This document shows, piece after piece, positions 37,151 to 49,859 of a stretch of DNA of 64,000 nucleotides (its first letter is position 1; each line of letters begins with the position of its first letter). The notes below the pieces were generated by a model. The model had not been told where the DNA came from, ran no database searches, and saw only the letters and a program-made list of their open reading frames with translations. This DNA is from Welwitschia mirabilis (lineage: Eukaryota; Gnetophyta; Gnetopsida; Welwitschiales). The position numbers were made by a program, and so were the translations under genes. The stretch is from positions 145,839,541 to 145,903,540 of the forward strand of contig JBOZIK010000001.1 of the NCBI GenBank assembly GCA_051453625.1. Reading direction: 5' to 3'.

Positions 37151-38199
37151 TATTAACTTCCTTTCCAATTAGTAGCTCTAGTACTAGGTTAACCTACCTT
37201 CATTTTTATCTAAAAAACTTATTTCTTTTCTTGAGGGGGATGGTATGAGTGAGTATCTAAGGATTAAATCCCCTTAGATCTTCATAAAACCAAGTGAATA
37301 CATCCTTAAACTTCTAACAAAGTAATACAATGGCTTGGGAAACCCAAGTTAATCTCTTCTACTTCTTTATTTATGTAGTAACGAGAGAAAGGAAGTTCCA
37401 AGTCTAAGTTAAAATACTTCTCTAAATTGATGAAGATTATGGGTATCTTATTACTATAAAGTTATAGAGCACCCTCCTTGGTGAAATATCCATCCTTTCC
37501 AAAGTATTCTTCCTCATCCAATGTATACTTCTCAAATTCATCTTAGTTGTGCATAAATCTTAAGATCTACTCATTACCTTTAAAGACTTAAAGGCCTATG
37601 ATGTTTTCTTTGATTAATTTCTTTATAAGGATGTGTATTTGAAGTCACTTCATGTTAAGATCATTAACTAAGGCTTCTTTTATAGTTGAGGCAGCTAACT
37701 TATCTATGAATAACTTCTCCTCTCTAGGAATCTTAGAGAGAGATCACTTCAAAGATATCAAGAACTCTAATATTAAACATATTTAGAATGAGATTATACC
37801 TCTAATACTAATCCTTTATCTAGTTAATTACAAATTCAAAATCTCCAAAAACATGGACTTTTCTTACCTTTTTTGTAAGCACTTACTTGAGTGCTTGAAC
37901 TAAGGCTTGATAATTATTAGCATTATTTGATGCTGAGAATTCAACTTTGAAATCCTTTTAAGTATGGTGTAATGCTAGGAACTCCAAAATTATGCCTATT
38001 TCTCCATCATAATAATTGAGGTCTCCATTGAAGAAAATAAATGGGGTCTCCTCACGTGATGTAGGGGAGAAGAGTTCTATGTTTTTCCATATTCTAGTAT
38101 TACCGTGCTAATATCATAGAGGTAGGTGTTAAGGTAGATTATCTGATGGACTTCTCTACATTGGTCTTCTTATCATCATAAGCCATGACATTGCACATT

Positions 38200-39170
38200 A
38201 AATAGGGCTTTCCTTCAATGTGATTTTAATTAAGGTAGCCACATTTGAGAGTAGTCTAAAAAGATATAATCATTAAGGAATACTACCTAGATTTGGCTTA
38301 ATAGACAATCATATATAGCTATGATGCTGACTAAATAGAATTCTATAATGCTCATGACTCTTGGATCCAAATATAGATGCATTTTAACATTATTAAAAAT
38401 GCCTTAAACCTTAACATTAATGTGATTAAGCTAGAAGATTAACTTGCTACATTCCTCTAGAGTTAGATTCAGTTGCTTGCCTACCTTAAAGGGGATTATG
38501 TTGGCAAAATTTCTAGAGTTAATTAGGTAGTTGTGAATATACTTTCCAAACATATATAAGGTAACAAGAAAAGAATGTGCCTTTTTATTAGTAGTGAAGA
38601 TGGTAGTAATTACTTATAAATCTACCATGTTTATTTTAATAGTCAAGTCTTCTACTCTTTGGATGTATGAAGACATATAGGATTGTATCAGCTTCTTTCT
38701 TTGATCTTACCTATTTGAAGAACTTGTAGAATAGAGAGGTTAGATTTTCACTTTTTGAGATTTTTTGCCACATCATATGATGAGATATCCTTCTTATTTT
38801 CTTCTATTATTTCATTTAAAGAACCATTTACTAGAGCTAAAGGATAATATCTTTATCTTTAAAGGGTTACAAAGGATTATTAGAGGTATATTGATTAAGA
38901 TAAATTATATTTTAACTACTGAAATAGATGTAGTGAGCAGTTCCTTCTCCTTTGCTTTAGACTTTTCAATTCTTTTCTCATTAGTATTAAGATCAATCAT
39001 TTTTCTATTTGTAGATATAACTCTTCTAGTACAAAAAGATATCTTATAATGCACCATTTTTCTTTAGGATTAATAGTTTTATTCTTTTTTTGCAAGAAAT
39101 GAAATTAATATTAACTTCTCTTATGGAGTCTATGATGTCAAAATACTATGTGCATTTGAGATGAGAAGAA
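38200..39170 (-). pseudogene. Ty3 protease region, minus strand, active site lost
   Basis: About 38570-38400 reads LVTLYMFGKYIHNYLINSRN, then IIPFKVGKQLNLTLEECSKL and further down MHLYLDPRVMSIIEF. This matches the retropepsin of Tat-like elements, where the catalytic triplet region is YMIDSGASxxVMPxxxxKxLN. Here DSG is NSR: the catalytic Asp codon (38520-38518) is AAC, a G-to-A change. A histidine/cysteine block (CSFHQIANHSGKDYED, near 39280-39230) upstream may be the gag zinc knuckle. Confidence 0.7.
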
Positions 39171-39899
39171 GGGGCTATAGAGTTTTGTGAGGCCTTGATG
39201 ATCACTTACATGTGGATTTAATCCTCATAGTCCTTGCCTGAGTGGTTAGCTATTTGATGAAATGAACAGTAATCATGGAGAAACATTACATTAGAGTCTT
39301 CCTTTAATGGTTGGAGACTTTAGTTCTTAGGATCTTATGTAGTACTTGGGAATCATTTCTCAACTTATTGTTTATCTTTCCTTAGCTTCTCCCTTGAGAT
39401 GTCTTTAGTTGTTCTATATCCTATGTGATATTTCTTAGCATGTGTCCAAGTGTTCTTATCTTCCATCTAATCTCTAAGGTAGAGGATGCATAAGTCTAAG
39501 TAAGGGATGTGTTATATGTCTAAGGGATAGGATCCAATGGGATATGTAATAAGGAAGGGTTTAAAGATGAATGGGATTAAGAACTAGGTGTATAGAGAGG
39601 AGGGAAAAATGGTAAAGGGGCCATAGATGTAATGAGATTAGAAGTTGAAGAGGTTATTAATTTTAAAAATTATTAGGATTGAAGGGGTTTTTAATAGGAA
39701 AAGACATAATGTTCAGTGGTATCGAGATTATGTGTTGACATGAGTGGGCTTTGAATGGCCATAGGGGATGATTGATACAAGCCCCTTCAAGGGAATAGTT
39801 TTATTCATTAGATCTTCTAAACTATTAAGGCTAGGCCTTTTTTCTAACAAAAATCATGTCATAACATCTAAGGCTACTTATACATGATCAAAAATTGGA

Positions 39900-40506
39900 A
39901 AGAAAAAGGCTTATACAATACAGAAAGGTAATAACCTAAAAGTGATAATTATATGCCCTTATTATTTCTATGTGCTACTTCTGAATGATGGTAAAATACT
40001 GATATAATGTTTCTAGATCTATCTATCCTCTAAACTAATAAAGAAAATGTTATGTTAGCTCATTCCATAATCTCATAAGGATTGAGGGGATCACAAGTAT
40101 CAAATTTGAGATTATCCCATAAAGTAGAGTAGGAATAGCTTGTAAGTAACATTCTCTTGATTCACTATTAGAAAGCTAAAGCCTCTAATGAAAGTAGTAA
40201 CATGATCCTTTAAAGCTAAGAAAGAGTAGGGGCTCCAATCTTGGAGGAAATTATTACGTTCTACTAGTAAGGGATTGAAGATGAAGAAGTTAAGGAGATT
40301 ATTTTCAATATATGAACAGGTTATATTAGCCATGAATAGGTTGCTTGAAGAAGAGATAGAACTAGTGGAAAATGATAAATAAAATGATAGTCAATAATTG
40401 GGTCTGATGATAAAAGGAGAGGATTCTGAAGAGGAATATCTATAATAATATGTAGTAAATAATAAGGGAAAGGTAATGAGGATTCTTCAACTTCCTTATT
40501 CTCCAT
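39900..40506 (-). pseudogene. Ty3 gag N-terminal remnant, minus strand
   Basis: Two overlapping minus-strand frames, 40506-40321 and 40333-40112, follow the 5' LTR by about 90 bp, where gag should start. The first has FPYYLLHIIIDIPL; the second includes NNFLQDWSPYSFLALKDHVT, loosely like the DP..H...F gag core. Identity rests mainly on position. Some TAG and TAA stops interrupt further reading. Confidence 0.5.
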
Positions 40507-40591
40507 CTATAGTCATGCCTTGGAATTTATGTAATAGTGATGAGCTATATCAGCTATTTTTAAGGCCTTCCTTCTATTACAAAAGAAGATG

Positions 40592-42240
40592 TGTTAATGT
40601 AGATTCTCTTTCCTAGGCTTGGAAGAAACAATACGACTTCCTTTCTAGGGGAAAATCCTAAACTTATTTTAGAACTCGTAAATGATTTTTTAAAGGTACA
40701 TAGTAATTGAGGAATAATATTTGGTTAATGGGAAATGCCTAGCAGGTATTCTCATAAATCAAATAATGAAATAAATAAAATGAAAAAGGAAAAGATAATA
40801 TGCTAGAGAAGAGAAAAAGAACATCCTTAAGAGAGGGCATACCTTCTTGATTATCTTAAGGTATTCCTATGCTAGGGAAGGTGAGGTAAATCTTGGCTAT
40901 GAAATTAAATAGTTCTAATAGGTTTACTCCCTAGGCTAAGAAGATGAGATAGTGTGATGTTCAACTAAAGAAAAATAATGAACCTAAAGAATGATCTTTC
41001 TCCTAGAAATATAAGGCTTGGTTCTTATTTATAGAAAGAGATTACCTCAAATTAGGTTTCTATTTACTATTCTTAAGATACTTCATAATAAAAGTCTTAA
41101 GATGTAAGAACTAACTTTGATTTATTTTTAAATTAAAACTCACATTCAATTTCTACCTTTTCTTCTATTTGGGAGATTATTATGTAGTTTTTGTTTTATG
41201 GGAAAGGAGGATGAGAAGTATAACATAATATGATAAAATTTAATAGTAAATAGTAAATAGCTAGATAAATACCAGTATAGAATAAAATCATCAAATATAT
41301 CTTTTGGTGCCTTCTGGTATCTTTTAATGATAGAAGGGAGAAGGTGAAGCAGGAAGGAGAGGAAAGAAGTGAAGAGGAGAAGAGTAAAGAGGAAAGAATA
41401 GAAAGTAAAGAAAAAGAAAAGCAGTATGAGAGGAGAATAAAATAAGAAAGGAAAAAAGAAAATAGGTAGGATATAAAGGAAGATGAGGGAGACTGATGAG
41501 AGAGAAGGAAAGAAAGAGAAAGAGGTAAGAAGCAAAGTAGATAAGAGAAGGGAGAATAAGACAAGAGGATAGAGAAGAAGTAGGAAGAGAGAAGAGGGAG
41601 GAGATTAGAATAAGAGGAGAATGAGGAGAAGAAAGAAGGAGAAAGATTAGTAAGAAAAAAAGAAAAAGGAATGAGAAGATAAGATAGAATAAGAAGGTTA
41701 AAAATAACTTACCTTGACTGTGAAGGCTAGAAGTCATCTTGTTACTCATTATCAAAGGTTATCCATCTAAGACTCGAGCTTTAAAATTTTTTTACCTAAG
41801 ACTTGATGATAGTGAAACATCATTGGTATAAGAAATAGATAAGATACCTTATTATAGCCTTGAGAGAAGGAAGGTTAATCATCAAAGGAAGATCAAGGTT
41901 TTAGGGGGTTCCAAAGGCCTTATCAAAAGGAATTTGAGGCTAAGGAAAGGTCATTTCCACACTTGGGCATGGAAGAATCTAATGTCCATATCATAAGCAT
42001 GGAATTCAAGGGATTCCATGCTTTGAACATGAAATTTTGGGATCTTTAAGGCTGAGGGGGGTCAAAATGAGATGGAAATGAGGTAAAATAGAAAGGAACG
42101 GAAGAGAAAAAGAGGGAGAGGTAATAAGAAAGTAAAAAAGATAGGAAGAGAAGAGGACTATAGAAAAGAGATAGGATAAAGAGGAAATAGATGGAGGTGA
42201 ATGGTTCCTCTAGTTAGGTTATGTTGGGACACAACACATA
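40592..42240 (-). repeat. 5' LTR (right copy) of the Ty3/gypsy element
   Basis: Direct partner of 32442-34370, starting TGTTAATGTAGATTCTCTTT at 40590-40592. It lacks the CT expansion and gap of its partner and has its own homopurine tract. It also holds a local duplication around GGCATGGAA / AGCATGGAA (near 41964 and 41997). Minus-strand frames of 122-143 codons inside it are Ser/Phe/Leu low-complexity readings of the purine tract, not genes. Confidence 0.78.
41330..41700 (+). repeat. Homopurine tract in the right LTR
   Basis: About 370 bases of A/G-rich sequence, parallel to 33485-33870 and differing by many indels. Long homopurine runs are known to be able to form triplex structures; whether this one does is inference. 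Confidence 0.9.
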
Positions 42241-43815
42241 TCTAATTAATAACATCATAAGTGATTTAATTTAACATTTTGTAGTTAATAAAGAAGTTAG
42301 ATATGATAAATCACTAAGTTTTATGATCAGTATTTTGATTATATGAGTAATCACAAAAATCTTAAATTAAATGAATAAGTGAGCTAAACTTTAAGTGCAA
42401 AAAACATGCTAAAAATAAGATATCACTCTTTTAGAAGTATGATCCCCTCCTATTTTTGAAAAATTTAACTAATGTATTTCTTTAAAATAGGAGATAAAAG
42501 TAAATTAAAATATCAAGATAAGTCATGTCTTATCAAAAGAAACACAATTTCAATTATTTTATATCATAATAAGTCTTAACCATTTATTGAAAATGAAAAA
42601 TCAATAGTTTAAATTCATCCTTACATCTATAGATAAAAACAATTCCCTTTTATTTTCTTATGAAGTTATTTATGCCTATAACTTGTCCTTTTTTTGTGAG
42701 TTAAAATCCACTCTTACTATTCATATTATTTTATAATATAGTGGTGTCATTATCAATTTTACTAATATCCTTGTCAAACTTTCTCTAGATGCTTTATGAT
42801 TATAATAGAATGTTTGAAAGCACTAAAGACTTTATTATAGAGGGATCATTTCATGACTTTCTAGAAAATTATATTAATTTCTTATTAAAAAATAAAATTA
42901 AAATAATGAGGAAGATTTCTTGAAGAAAAGAAATAAACCTACTTTATAATATAGAAAATAAATTCTTTAAGAACATGTACCCAGTTTATGAATAAGAACC
43001 TGGAGAAAAATTAGAGGAAAAGAAAGGATATTCATGGAAACTCCTCTAAAAGTAAGGAAAGTTTACATTTTTTTTATTTCAATGTTGATTTTTAAAAAGC
43101 TTTATATTTGTTAAATATAGAGTATCCTCCTTTCAATCAAGAGAAATATTTAGCTATAGTTTATAATGAAGTGGGTAGATAATAAGTCCTAATGGGAAAG
43201 TAGCCTTATAATGTAGATTTTTATTTAATAATTAATTAATTACTTTTAGTTTAACAATTAGAAATGTATTCCCATGTCCATATTTTTTTATACATATTCC
43301 AATTTTATTACTTTATTTTTTATCAGGTAAAAGAAAAATAGGTTTAACATTTGTAAGTTTCTCTTTAATATTATTAAAAAATTAAGAGAAAACATTAATG
43401 ATCTATTCCTTCACATCCTACTTAGTGATTTATTAATATTTGTAAGTAATTATTAATCATTTAAAATAGAAGCATGATATTAATATTTTTAAGTAATTCT
43501 TGATCATCTAAAATATAAGCATAATACTAGAAGATCATCCATTTTATCACAAGTAGGAAAATTACAAGAGTGAAAAAGCATGAAAAACTAGATTAACCTT
43601 CAAGAAGAGATGTGAAATCATCTAAAAGTTATAGAATTAGAGAAATATAAAAGGAGGAGTAAGAAAATCCATCAAGATAAAGATATATTACCTTATTTCC
43701 TTATAATAAGAAATGAAATTACTTAAAATAGTACTTGGATATAAATGTCATGGTGTACCATGAGAAAAGATAAAAGTGAATTTATGTTAAAAGTGAAGCA
43801 ATATAAAAGATTATA
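42241..43815. other. AT-rich spacer, no gene; small tandem duplication
   Basis: No coding pattern or LTR partner found. Near 43440-43530 a segment of about 48 bp is present twice in tandem (AAGTAAT at 43443 and 43491, then ATCAT/ATCATC, AAAATA, AAGCAT). Confidence 0.4.
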
Positions 43816-44229
43816 TGTAATGTTCCAAATTCACTATTTATAAAAGAATTGTATTAAGACATTAAATAAGCATAATCAATGAGTTATAAATGGGTGTGAC
43901 CAAAAGATGTAAAACTATATCCCTTTGTTCATACTATAAACTCGTATGGCATTAGGTGGAGGTGATAGACTAAGTGAATGAAACTGATGTCAATCTTGTC
44001 TAATCCATAAGGGTTCTAGGAGGGGAACTTAGGTCCTAGTCCATGTCTTTACCTTTAACCACTAGTCCAAGGGTATTGATTAAATGATAAGGAATGTAAT
44101 CCACTATTTCTAATAATAAAGTATACCTTTTGCTAAATTATTCCTTGTTATTTTTATTGTTTCTAGCATACTATTTATATATTTCTTTTTATGTGAAATC
44201 ATCCAAAAGTAGTAAAATGGAACATTACA
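43816..44229 (+). repeat. 5' LTR of the chromovirus
   Basis: Starts TGTAATGTTCC and ends GGAACATTACA, an exact 11 bp terminal inverted repeat. Pairs with 52738-53152 throughout (AATAAGCATAATCAATGAGT, ATTAGGTGGAGGTG, AAATTATTCCTTGTTATTTT in both). Confidence 0.93.
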
Positions 44230-44231
44230 TT

Positions 44232-44244
44232 TGGTATTAAAGCC
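44232..44244 (+). promoter_or_regulatory. Primer-binding site of the chromovirus
   Basis: TGGTATTAAAGCC, two bases inside the 5' LTR, is a decayed TGGTATCAGAGCC complement of initiator Met-tRNA. Confidence 0.85.
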
Positions 44245-46960
44245 AATGATAAGTAGTAAACTACTACTTTAATGAAAATAAAGGAAGGAATCTAGTTTTA
44301 TAAAATAAAACATAAGTTTACTATTAAGAAAAGTAAGCCAAATGGCAAACAGTAGATAAAAAGAGTTATGGTATAAAGAGGAAATAAGGCGCCATTGAAA
44401 AACATGATGCAAGACATCTTAAACAATGGAATCATGTAATCACTACTAAGGAGGAAGAAAATCCTTCATGGAGAATGGAATGGGGTTGTAATCCTTTGTG
44501 CCTAGAATGATTAGCTCCATGCCACCTGAGATAAACTCCATCTCAGTAGGTTAATGAAGAACTGCTATAGTACTAATTCCAAATGAAGAAGAACCTACTA
44601 TAGAATCTACCCTAGTGATGGACTATGACTTTTTGTAGAGCTTCATGTGAAGCTTACTATAGGCCACTAAGATACCTAAAAGATGCTCCTTTAAAATCTC
44701 CCATTTATGATATAAAACATTGATATCATCGATGGTGATAACCAAGTGATCTTTACAAGCCAAGGTCATTCAATTATTATTTGATAAACATGCAAAGGGA
44801 ATCACTCATGAACTCTTATTTCTCTCTTATCTAAGCCAAGTCATGCAGTAAAAAGACTACATCATATTAATTAGATTATAGAAGTCTCAGAGTAAGGCAT
44901 GTCATTCATGCTACAGATGACAATGCAAGGTGAAGCAAGCAGAATGGCTACACTTAAAGTCTCATAGAAAATATATTGCCTTAGAGCAATGATGGATGTA
45001 AACATCATCTAGGTAATACTAATGAGTGACTTGTGTATGTAGTATACTAAAGAGAGATTGATACTCTTTCAACTAATCTATCAATTTCTTAACCTTTAAA
45101 TATAGAGTTTTCATTATTGACAATAGCTAATCTATATGGTAATACATCTACTCTACTTATTAATAATGTTTTAGGGAGCTATAGGTAGATGAAGAAAAGG
45201 CTCTAGATATTGATGAGCAACTGGCTAACTCTGACCTAAAGGATGAAAGTAGGAGGTTAAGTAGGACATGTTCTTCTAATCTATTAATAATCAAACTGAT
45301 TTAGAACCTCCTCCCCTTGATAATCAGAAATGAATAGTAAATCCATGAACAGCCTAGTGGAAGAAATAGAAGAAAAGGAAAGGATTTACTTACTACTATA
45401 TAGTCTTCTCTTATCTTATATATGTAGAAAAAGATTCTCTAGAGGCCATGGAATAAAGTCTAGATCATCTTCAACCAATGTTTTAGAATGTGAAACCTAA
45501 AACAAAATTAAAAATATAAAAGAATTAAACACACAGATCATGCTAGGTAAAGATAGCAACTAGATAAGATAAGAAGGGAACTAATATAATACCCCACAGG
45601 GTAGGTGTTACCTAGAAAATCTAAGGGGTATTTCCTCTTCCTTGGATTCCTTAGGTACTAGATGATCAATTAAAGGTTTTTTCCATTTTTAATGGGAAGA
45701 GACATAGGATCCTAATGCCTTACTTATCTAATAATAAATAGAAAAATAATTATCAAAAATACACTTATTATTCAAAATTTTGATGAGGATCTATACAAAA
45801 AGTACCCTAGGATGTTTTTCCAAGGTTATAGTTCTTGGAATATTCATCCTCCATAAATGAGAAAAATAAGTATGAAGTAAGGATTAAGCAATAATTTCAT
45901 AAGGAGTTAAAACAAAATATGGATTTACATTTGAAGACCTAAAGGATTACAAGCCATCTAGATCCATGAAAGAAAAATACAAGCCTAAAGAGATGTGTGC
46001 ATAAAAATACTTACTCCTACTGCCATTTTACTTTAATTAAGTTAACTAAGAAAGAGTAGTAGAAGAAATGGTATAGGTTCAATCAAAGAAAACTTTACTA
46101 ACTAAGAAATGCAATGAATAACTTATATAAGGTGTGGTTTCACTTACTTAGTCATGCAAGAAGGCCCTACCTGCGATCAGTTCCCCATAAGCTGTAAAGT
46201 ATGGGATAGTGAAGTTGGTAGTAGATACCTCATGGCGGTGTGTATTCATCTTCCACATGCATGTAAAATCATCTAATTAATTATCCATTAAATAATAAAA
46301 GTCCTCATTAGAGCAAGAGACCTTAAGAGAAATCTGATTATCATGGCTCAATATGAAGACTAACTTGATACTTTCTTCATAAACCTAGATTAGACCATCA
46401 CGAGGATGAATGATGTTAGCTGTATAAGGATTAAAAGAAGAATACAAAGAATAAAGAATATAGAGCATAATGGAATGGTAAAGATGAAAGCAAGAGAAAT
46501 CGCATAGATCTAAAAGATTAGAGGAGAAGATCTACAAGAATCCCTACTCTGTAGCTCATTGTTAGATTTTCAATTCAGTGGATCTAACATTTATGGAATC
46601 CCAACAAATGAAAAGATAAAGTCTCTAAGTCATACCTTGATTATTCTATTTATAAGAGAACATAGAATACAAAATACTTGCAAAAACATTTATATAAAAA
46701 TAGTCATAAAAAGACAATAGGTGTCTCATGGTAGAATGGTAGTAAAAAGAGGAAATAAGAGAGCTACTAATCAACTATGATCATGAGGAAAATGAGGTAA
46801 AAATAAGGGGTTTATGGGATATTTATCTTAGTGGACCGAGGGCTAACTAAACCTCTAGAGTAAAGTTAACCATAGTTAACTAACCCATAGTCAACCATAA
46901 AAAAACTAGGATTACCTATAGCTAAACTAAATTTAAACTATAATTAGGTAATAGTATTGA
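44245..46960. other. Unexplained block inside the chromovirus
   Basis: Occupies the place of the 5' leader and gag start, yet gives no gag pattern on either strand. It has a few words that suggest foreign repeat DNA (TACCCCACAGGGTAGGTGTT at 45590). It may be one inserted element together with 46960-48240. No gene recognised. Confidence 0.35.
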
Positions 46961-46979
46961 TCCCCATGACAATGGCGCA

Positions 46980-47830
46980 TTTCAGAGGATCAGTGTTACA
47001 CTTAGGAAGCTAATATTGCACTCAAGGTTCTCATGTTGCACTTGAGTGCTTTATGTTATACTTGTCTTTTACCTACCTTTAATAAATCTTGCTTGGCTTC
47101 AGTATGAATCACACTCTTATAGTCTATTCTATAATGAAGTTTTGATGTTATACTCTAATCTTTGATGTTGCACTAAGGTGTCTAATGTCATACCTAGGTG
47201 CTCGATGTTTCACTTGCCTCTACAAGTTCCTTACTTTACTCTTGCCTGTCTATGTATAAGGCTTCAATATCAGACTCTGGTATTGGATGTTACACTTGGA
47301 TGCCTGATATTACACTTACTCATGTAAGGCTTTAACATTGCACTCTAGTATCTAACATCACACTTAGGTGTCCAACATCGTACTTACCCATATAAGGCTC
47401 TAATATCTTTCATACAACTTAAGAATCACTTGTTTAACTCTAAATTAGCATCACACTGAAGGCTCTAACATCACACTTAGCTAGCTAACATTGTACATGA
47501 GTGTCCAATGTCATACTTAGGTGTCTGACATTACGCTTGGGTTCTTGATGATGAACTTGAGTTCATAGTTCTCTAACACCTTCCACAAGATTCTAGCACT
47601 TTGCATTCTACCACAACATGTCTCTTGGAGAAAGGTCTAATGTCATACTTTGGTGTTTAACATTGCACTTGGATGTCCAACATCACACTTATCTTTATAA
47701 GCCTCTAAAACTAATCACGCATCTTTGGTAGTACCTGTTCTACTTTAGTTGGCTCATGATAATAGTCTCTGATTGCACTTGGGTATCTGACCTTGCACTT
47801 AAATGTCCAATGTTGAACTTTCTCCTGTGA
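46980..47830 (+). repeat. Degenerate 21 bp repeats with a 68 bp higher-order unit
   Basis: Variants of a roughly 21 bp word, xxCAACATCGCACTTGGGTG, recur dozens of times (cores at about 46992, 47013, 47033, 47052 and onward). Between 47257 and 47460 three such words plus TAAGGCT form a larger unit: TAAGGCT stands at 47257, 47325 and 47393, exactly 68 bp apart, with a related GAAGGCT at 47457. Copies then become irregular up to about 47830. It does not code. Confidence 0.8.
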
Positions 47831-48144
47831 GACCCTGGCATTTTCAATTTAACTCTGGCAATTATTAAATCATTTATTCTTACTCCACAATAAATCTTAT
47901 AAGCTACATGAGGATTTCTAATGTTGCAGTTAATTCTCCAATGTTATATTCAAATATCCAACATCATACTTTAATCATAACATATATCTATCATTTAATG
48001 TTACACTTGAAGTACTTGGTAACACATTTTTTTAATAGTTATCACAAAAGAAATCCACATCATCAAGGATTATTATGATTACTACTAATTACATTTTAAT
48101 AATTTTTTTAACTATCATTTAGTTATAAATACCTAACTCTTACG

Positions 48145-48165
48145 ATAGCACTATAAAAAGGACAT
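48145..48165 (+). promoter_or_regulatory. TATA-like box after the 21 bp repeat block
   Basis: GCACTATAAAAAGGACATAA near 48148 resembles a strong plant TATA element, followed by A-rich and purine-rich sequence to 48240. It could be the core promoter of an LTR whose upstream part is the repeat block. No transcript evidence is possible from sequence. Confidence 0.35.
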
Positions 48166-48649
48166 AACACCACCAAAAAAAGGGGGAACTACACTTAAAA
48201 GAAAAAGTGAAAAAGGAGAGGTGTGTGAGTTCAGAGGGACATGAAAACAACTGGCACATTATGAAATACTAAGTAAATGGATAGATGGATGAAATAGAAA
48301 CCCCAATTGATCACATTTCTCACAAAATAAGCAACTTACCAATAGGATTAACAAATTTCTCTCTCATCTAGAAGAAATACCAATGAAATAAAATATAATA
48401 ATAACCATCTATATTAGAATAACATAATCCAATAAGTGTAGATGATATTTAGAACATCTAAATTAGACTACTAAAGGTAGAGGTGAATCTTTAAGTCTTT
48501 CTATCAAATAGAGAAAATAACTCTAACATAAAAGTAATGGGAAGCATAGAAGGTTACTAAAATGATACACTTAAAAATACATGAAGACAAAATCAAGGAT
48601 AAGAAAAAAAGCCATTTCCTAGATTTGGTAAATAGAAAACTACTTTGAC

Positions 48650-49080
48650 CTTTGGAATGTTCCATTAGGATTATGATGCACATACATTGTTGTCATTATT
48701 ATAGGAAATGCATAGGAATGGTGGTCTAGATATCAATAGAAAAATCCTCAATGAATAACTTGGAACACCTTTATCAAGTAATTCAAGAAGAAATTCACTC
48801 CTAAATATTTAATAGAAGATTAAATCAGGAAATTCCACTACCTTTTCTTAGGAAAATCCCCCTATATAAACAGTATTCTGAATTCTAGTACCCTGTGAAA
48901 TATCAATAGAAATTCACAAAGAATCAGTTGTTAATAGTTTTATTGGAACTCTACCACCCATACTTAGAAGCATCTTATGCATCTTAGAGATTAAATACAT
49001 TAAATATACCTATCACAAAATAAGACACTAGCTTTGAAGGTAAGCAAATCAATGGAACAAGCCTTACCACTTACAAGTGA
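48650..49080 (+). pseudogene. Chromovirus gag remnant
   Basis: From about 48775 the plus strand reads FKKKFTPKYLIED (one stop), then LYKQYSEF and PVKYQ.KFTKNQ. This matches the gag core FxxxFxPxYLxEDxxxxF...YxxxFxxLxxYxPxF. Gag would form the virus-like particle. Sequence from 49080 to 50000 should hold the zinc knuckle and protease but is too decayed to assign; the minus-strand frame at 49071-49268 is a shadow. Confidence 0.65.
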
Positions 49081-49859
49081 ATAGACCCAACATAATCGAC
49101 ATTCCCTTGGCATGTAAAATCTTTAGAACCAAGATTACCTACCATAATACCATAAGAAGGGTTACATTTTTTGAAATTTTCCATTTTCTCTAGCACCAAA
49201 TCTTTCTTAAAATAATTGGCCTTCAACCTCATAAAATTAAATAGCACAACCAAAAATAGTATATGCAACCATCTAAATAGGTATGATTCATTAATTAGTA
49301 TTCTATTTTCGAATTACATGGTTAAATATCATCTTTATTTGTTTCATAACTAATAGATAGTAATGCCTTCCACAATTTTATTTCTCCAACATTATTTTAC
49401 AAATTTAACATCATCATATTTAAGGAACAAAAGTATATAATAGGGGTTGCATGGGGTAGTTTTCTTACATAGGATGGGATTGCTACCCTTATAAATCACA
49501 CAATTCAAAACTTACACTTTAAAGATAAGTTATATGTCTTACACATTAGAGAATACCATGCCATTTTGGAAATTTTCTTCTTAATTAGTTATAATGTTCT
49601 AATCAACTTTAATCAATGCAACCTCTTACTAACAACTTCATTCAGATAATGAATCGTAAAGAAGAAGGAAAGGAATAAGAAGATAGTCCTAGATTCACTT
49701 AATAAAATTTTAAAAATAATTAAAAGAAATCAAGTCATCATTATCCTGATTCAAGTAGAAAACTATAAAAAATATCCCATATTACTAGAATAATTATGAG
49801 AACTTTTCAAGATATTTGAAGATTTTAAGACTCTATTACCAAGAGGAAAGTATAGCATG

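Larger units (their letters stand above)
32442..42240 (-). mobile_element. Ty3/gypsy element, minus strand, with both LTRs
   Basis: Two long direct repeats, 32442-34370 and 40592-42240, both start TTAATGTAGATTCTCT and flank a minus-strand gag (40506-39900), protease (about 38640-38200), RT (37150-36450), RNase H (36400-36040) and integrase (35830-34620). That order (integrase last) defines Ty3/gypsy. No chromodomain was recognised; the RT and protease patterns resemble the Tat-like group. All coding parts are full of stops although the RT active-site residues survive. The LTRs have diverged visibly by substitutions and indels, so the insertion is old. Confidence 0.82.

Noticed and set aside
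38765-39049. Plus-strand 94-codon frame with hydrophobic end
   Set aside because: Antisense to the gag-protease part of the minus-strand Ty3 element.
41146-41755. Three overlapping minus-strand frames of 122-143 codons
   Set aside because: Ser/Phe/Leu low-complexity readings of the homopurine tract in an LTR, open in several frames at once.
46980-47830. CRISPR-like regularly spaced repeats
   Set aside because: The units are contiguous and degenerate without unique spacers, and the setting is a plant retrotransposon.
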